A stretch of 7,262 nucleotides of DNA from Gemmatimonadota bacterium (lineage in GTDB: Bacteria > Gemmatimonadota > Gemmatimonadetes > Gemmatimonadales > Gemmatimonadaceae), in contig CANJOX010000160.1 in the NCBI GenBank assembly GCA_947475795.1, positions 1 through 7,262 on the forward strand, written 5' to 3'. Positions within the stretch are counted from its first letter, which is position 1. Every line of letters starts with the position of its first letter. Made by a program: the position numbers and the translations under genes. The notes beneath the pieces were generated by a model. It had not been told where the DNA came from. It searched no databases and saw only the letters and a list, made by a program, of their open reading frames with translations. Shown here piece by piece: positions 4,555 to 7,262 of the stretch.

Positions 4555-7262
4555 GGGCGTTCGGAGGACACGGCAGGAAGGGCGATGGTCACGGTGGCTC
4601 CCATGTCGGCTTCGGATTCGACGGTGATGGTCCCACCGTGCGCGTGAATGATACCGTAGCTGACGCTGAGCCCCAGCCCCGTGCCGTTGCCGTCCGGCTT
4701 GGTGCTGAAGAAGGGCTCGAAAATACGCCGACGCACCTCGGGGGTCATGCCACGCCCTGTGTCGGCCGCCGTGATGACGACACGGCCGCCCTCGCGCCTC
4801 GTGCGCAGGACGAGCCGTCGTTCGGGGCGATCGAGCATGGCGTACTCGGCGTTCCCGATGATGTTGAGCAGGACCTGCTGCAATTTCTGCGAGTCGCCGC
4901 TGATCTGCGGGGCGGCGGGGTCGAGCTCCAGCGTGACGGTCACGCCGGCGTGACGGAGCGGATAGGAACGCAGGCGGACGGTCTGTTCGATGATGTCGTT
5001 GATGTCGACCGGACCGGCGCCGCGATCGGTTTTCCGCGCAAACAGCAGCAGGTCCTTGATGACCATCTTGGCGCGATCGCTTTCCTGCTTGATGAGCTGG
5101 ATGGACTCGCGCTGGTCGCCGCTCAATTCCTCTTCGAGCAGGATCTGCGCGAAGGCCGAGATGCCGGTGAGCGGGTTGTTGATTTCGTGCGCCACGCCGG
5201 CTACGAGTTCGCCGAGGGCGACCATCTTTTCCGTCTGGCGCAACTGTTCTTCGAGGCGCTGATCCTGACTGACGTTGCGGACGCTGATGACTTGCCCCAG
5301 CGACTCGCCGTCGGTGCCGGTCAGTGCACTGATGGTGACGGCGGCCGGAAAATCGGTCCCGTCGCTCCGTCGGTGCACGTCGTGCGACAGCTGGATCCCG
5401 GCGTCGAGCAGGCCCTCGGTGTCCTGCTGCCCTTCGCGGGTGCCGCGGCCGGCGACGAGTTGGTCGAACTGCATTTCCATGAGCTCGACCTGGCTCCAGC
5501 GATACTCCCGCGCGGCGGCGGGGTTGGCGTAGCGCACCCCGACGCGATCAAGAATGAAGATGGGGTGATCGATGATCGTGATCGCCGTCGCGAGCAGTTG
5601 CTCGCGCTCGCGGGCGAGTCCCTCGTCTTCGTCGAGCAGCAGCGCATCGAGCGCCAGCGCAATTGACGTGGAGAGGCGCTCGAGGGTGATCCGGTCGCGC
5701 CGCCGCAGCGGGGTGGTGCGCGGGGTCGTGACCAGCAGGACGCCCAACGTCCGCTCACGGGCGGCGAGCGGCACCACGAGCGCCCATTCATCGGGGAGCG
5801 ACTCGGCGAGACCGTCGGGTGCCATGTCGCGCAGGCTGTGTAACTCGGTCGGTTGTCCGTCGGGGGAGACATGGGCGATGCCCTTGGCGCTCTCCGGGCG
5901 ATGACCTTTGAGCGGATCGAGGGTGCCGCTGGTGGCGATGTACTCGATCTGGCCATCGCGCGCACGTGCCACCCCGAGCGCCTTGCCGTTAGACGGGATG
6001 AGGCGGTCAAGGACCTGCAACAGCTCCGCGGTCCCTTCGGCGAGCGTGGTGGCCTGCAGGGTGACGCGCGCGACTTCGGCGGCGCCCTCGGCGCGCTGGC
6101 GCTGAAACTCCTGCAAGGCAAACAGGCGCGCGCTTTCGATCGCGGCGCCGGCGTGGCGCGCGATGATCGTGAGCAGGTCGAGGTCCTGCAGGGCGAAGAC
6201 ATCGGGTCTCGTGTCCACGAGCCGGATCACGCCCGCGTCGCGCCGGCCGGCGCGGACGGGGGCGCACAGCTCCATGGTTCCACGCGCGATCCCCGGTTCC
6301 GGCACCAGACGAGACGCCAGTCTGGGAATGCCCGTGAGCGATGTTTCCCGTGCGAGGTCGGTTTCGGGCACGGCGCTGGGCTCCGACGACCGTACCTGAC
6401 CGTCCTGTATCCGGACGAGACGCCGCAGGCCGTCGTCGCCCAGCGACAGCACTTCAACGATCTGGCAGGGAATGACGAGATGCACTGCCTCGGCGATGGC
6501 GGTGGGCAGCTTCTCGGTGCTGATGAGCGGTGTGAGCTGCTGCTGGGCGCGGGCGAGCAGGGCCAGGCGATCGGCGCGGCGTTCGATCTCGCCGAACTGC
6601 ATCGTGGTGCGAAAGGCGAGCGCCAACTGGGTGGTCAGGTCGCGCAGCAAGGCGCGGTCGGCGTCATCGAACCGGCGCGTGCCCGGGAAGCGCACCGCGA
6701 GCACGGCTTGGGTGCGTTCCTCGAGGACCAGCGGGAGCAGCGCGAGGGCGAAGACTCCGGCCTCGATGAGCGCCTGCCCGATGTCGCTGTCCGGGTCCTC
6801 GCGCCGGAGATCCTCGATGAACACGGGGGCCGCGTGCAGAACGACCTCGGCGAGGGGCGTGTGCCAGAACGCCGCCTCGATTCGCGAGGGCGCGGTGCTG
6901 GCGCTCCCCCATTGGTACTCGACGCGCGCGGTGCGCTGCACTGGGTCGGCGTCGTAGACGCCGAAGCCGGTGGCGCCGAGCTCTTGCACGAGCACCTCGG
7001 CCAGGCCGGCGTAGAGTCGTTCCCTCGTGGTGGCGTTGGCCAGAGCCCGTGCGGTTCTGACGAGCACCGCATTCACGTGGGCCGCCCGTGCGGCTTCCTC
7101 GGCGCGCATGCGCGCGTCGTCCGCGGCGTGCTCGGCCTGCTGCACGAGGGCACGGCTCCGCATCACGAGGGCGCCGTGTGCGGCGAGATAGCCCATGAGG
7201 GCCACATCCTCGGCGCGGAAGCGGGCGTCGTGGTGATTGACGCCGATCAGCAGCCCCCGCAC
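4551..7262 (-). CDS. Multi-GAF/PAS sensor histidine kinase (N-terminus cut off by window edge)
   Basis: The 903 visible residues continue beyond the window; the edge GTG falls inside a GAF domain and is not a real start. In order: the C-terminal end of a GAF (1-37), an Ala/Glu-rich coiled-coil linker (38-66), GAF-like regions at about 67-222, 236-384 and 395-543, a PAS domain at about 556-668 (IIDHPIFILDRVGVRYANPAA), then HisKA with the H-box GELVAGVAHEINNPLTGI (phosphorylated H692) and HATPase_c with N804 (NIIGNAEYAM), G1 DTGRGM (834-839), FEPFFSTK and G2 GTGLGLS. The catalytic core is complete and canonical. No membrane segment is visible, so it probably senses cytoplasmic or diffusible signals through several GAF pockets. 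The stop overlaps the HD-GYP regulator start (ATGA), which marks that regulator as the likely partner. Domain borders are estimated by eye, and the GAF at 395-543 is the least certain. Confidence 0.94.
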   Translation of the reverse strand: MRGLLIGVNHHDARFRAEDVALMGYLAAHGALVMRSRALVQQAEHAADDARMRAEEAARAAHVNAVLVRTARALANATTRERLYAGLAEVLVQELGATGFGVYDADPVQRTARVEYQWGSASTAPSRIEAAFWHTPLAEVVLHAAPVFIEDLRREDPDSDIGQALIEAGVFALALLPLVLEERTQAVLAVRFPGTRRFDDADRALLRDLTTQLALAFRTTMQFGEIERRADRLALLARAQQQLTPLISTEKLPTAIAEAVHLVIPCQIVEVLSLGDDGLRRLVRIQDGQVRSSEPSAVPETDLARETSLTGIPRLASRLVPEPGIARGTMELCAPVRAGRRDAGVIRLVDTRPDVFALQDLDLLTIIARHAGAAIESARLFALQEFQRQRAEGAAEVARVTLQATTLAEGTAELLQVLDRLIPSNGKALGVARARDGQIEYIATSGTLDPLKGHRPESAKGIAHVSPDGQPTELHSLRDMAPDGLAESLPDEWALVVPLAARERTLGVLLVTTPRTTPLRRRDRITLERLSTSIALALDALLLDEDEGLAREREQLLATAITIIDHPIFILDRVGVRYANPAAAREYRWSQVELMEMQFDQLVAGRGTREGQQDTEGLLDAGIQLSHDVHRRSDGTDFPAAVTISALTGTDGESLGQVISVRNVSQDQRLEEQLRQTEKMVALGELVAGVAHEINNPLTGISAFAQILLEEELSGDQRESIQLIKQESDRAKMVIKDLLLFARKTDRGAGPVDINDIIEQTVRLRSYPLRHAGVTVTLELDPAAPQISGDSQKLQQVLLNIIGNAEYAMLDRPERRLVLRTRREGGRVVITAADTGRGMTPEVRRRIFEPFFSTKPDGNGTGLGLSVSYGIIHAHGGTITVESEADMGATVTIALPAVSSERP

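Noticed and set aside
3638..4647. Plus-strand open frames opposite the HD-GYP gene
   Set aside because: They are antisense shadows of a gene with all catalytic motifs; composition is Arg/Gly/Asp-rich without domains.
4638..6957. Plus-strand and alternate minus frames within the large kinase gene
   Set aside because: All overlap the GAF/PAS/HisKA coding frame, lack domains and show shadow-type composition.

Overview
This is a GC-rich bacterial window made almost entirely of signal transduction genes. All five recognisable protein genes lie on the minus strand, so transcription runs from position 7262 towards 1. There is no rRNA, tRNA, transposase or CRISPR array. The organism cannot be named from the sequence. 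The high GC, the abundance of multi-GAF/PAS soluble histidine kinases and the H1-like lysine/alanine/proline-rich protein suggest a free-living environmental bacterium. Gemmatimonadota is a plausible but unproven guess, and a deltaproteobacterial lineage is also possible.

Region by region, in the direction of transcription. (a) 7262-4551 is a large soluble hybrid-sensor type histidine kinase, cut off at its N-terminus by the window edge. It has a partial GAF, three further GAF-like regions, a PAS domain and an intact HisKA/HATPase core. (b) 4554-3424 is a response regulator with a receiver domain and an intact HD-GYP cyclic-di-GMP phosphodiesterase domain. Its start overlaps the kinase stop by four bases. 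(c) 3423-3149 is the only real intergenic gap (275 bp). It holds a 14-bp tandem array beginning at the HD-GYP stop codon, a perfect 12-bp palindrome, a candidate sigma70-like promoter and a strong Shine-Dalgarno sequence. (d) 3148-2240 encodes an unusual protein: acidic N-terminal half, one AT-hook-like motif, then a histone-H1/AlgP-like basic tail built from 17 copies of a six-residue repeat. (e) 2243-726 is a PAS-GAF histidine kinase with a degenerate ATP-binding G1 box. (f) 729-1 is the N-terminal 243 residues of an NtrC-family sigma54-dependent response regulator, cut off by the window edge.

The layout reads as two transcription units. The upstream one pairs a sensor kinase with a c-di-GMP-degrading output. 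The downstream one joins a chromatin-like DNA-binding protein to a kinase/NtrC-type two-component pair. All three within-unit junctions are four-base ATGA or GTGA overlaps, which implies translational coupling. The most interesting point is this coupling of an acidic/AT-hook/H1-like protein to a two-component system expected to control sigma54 promoters. It may be an accessory architectural factor for that regulator, in the way AlgP (alginate control) and CarD (HMGA-like, Myxococcus) assist other regulatory systems. That role is inference.
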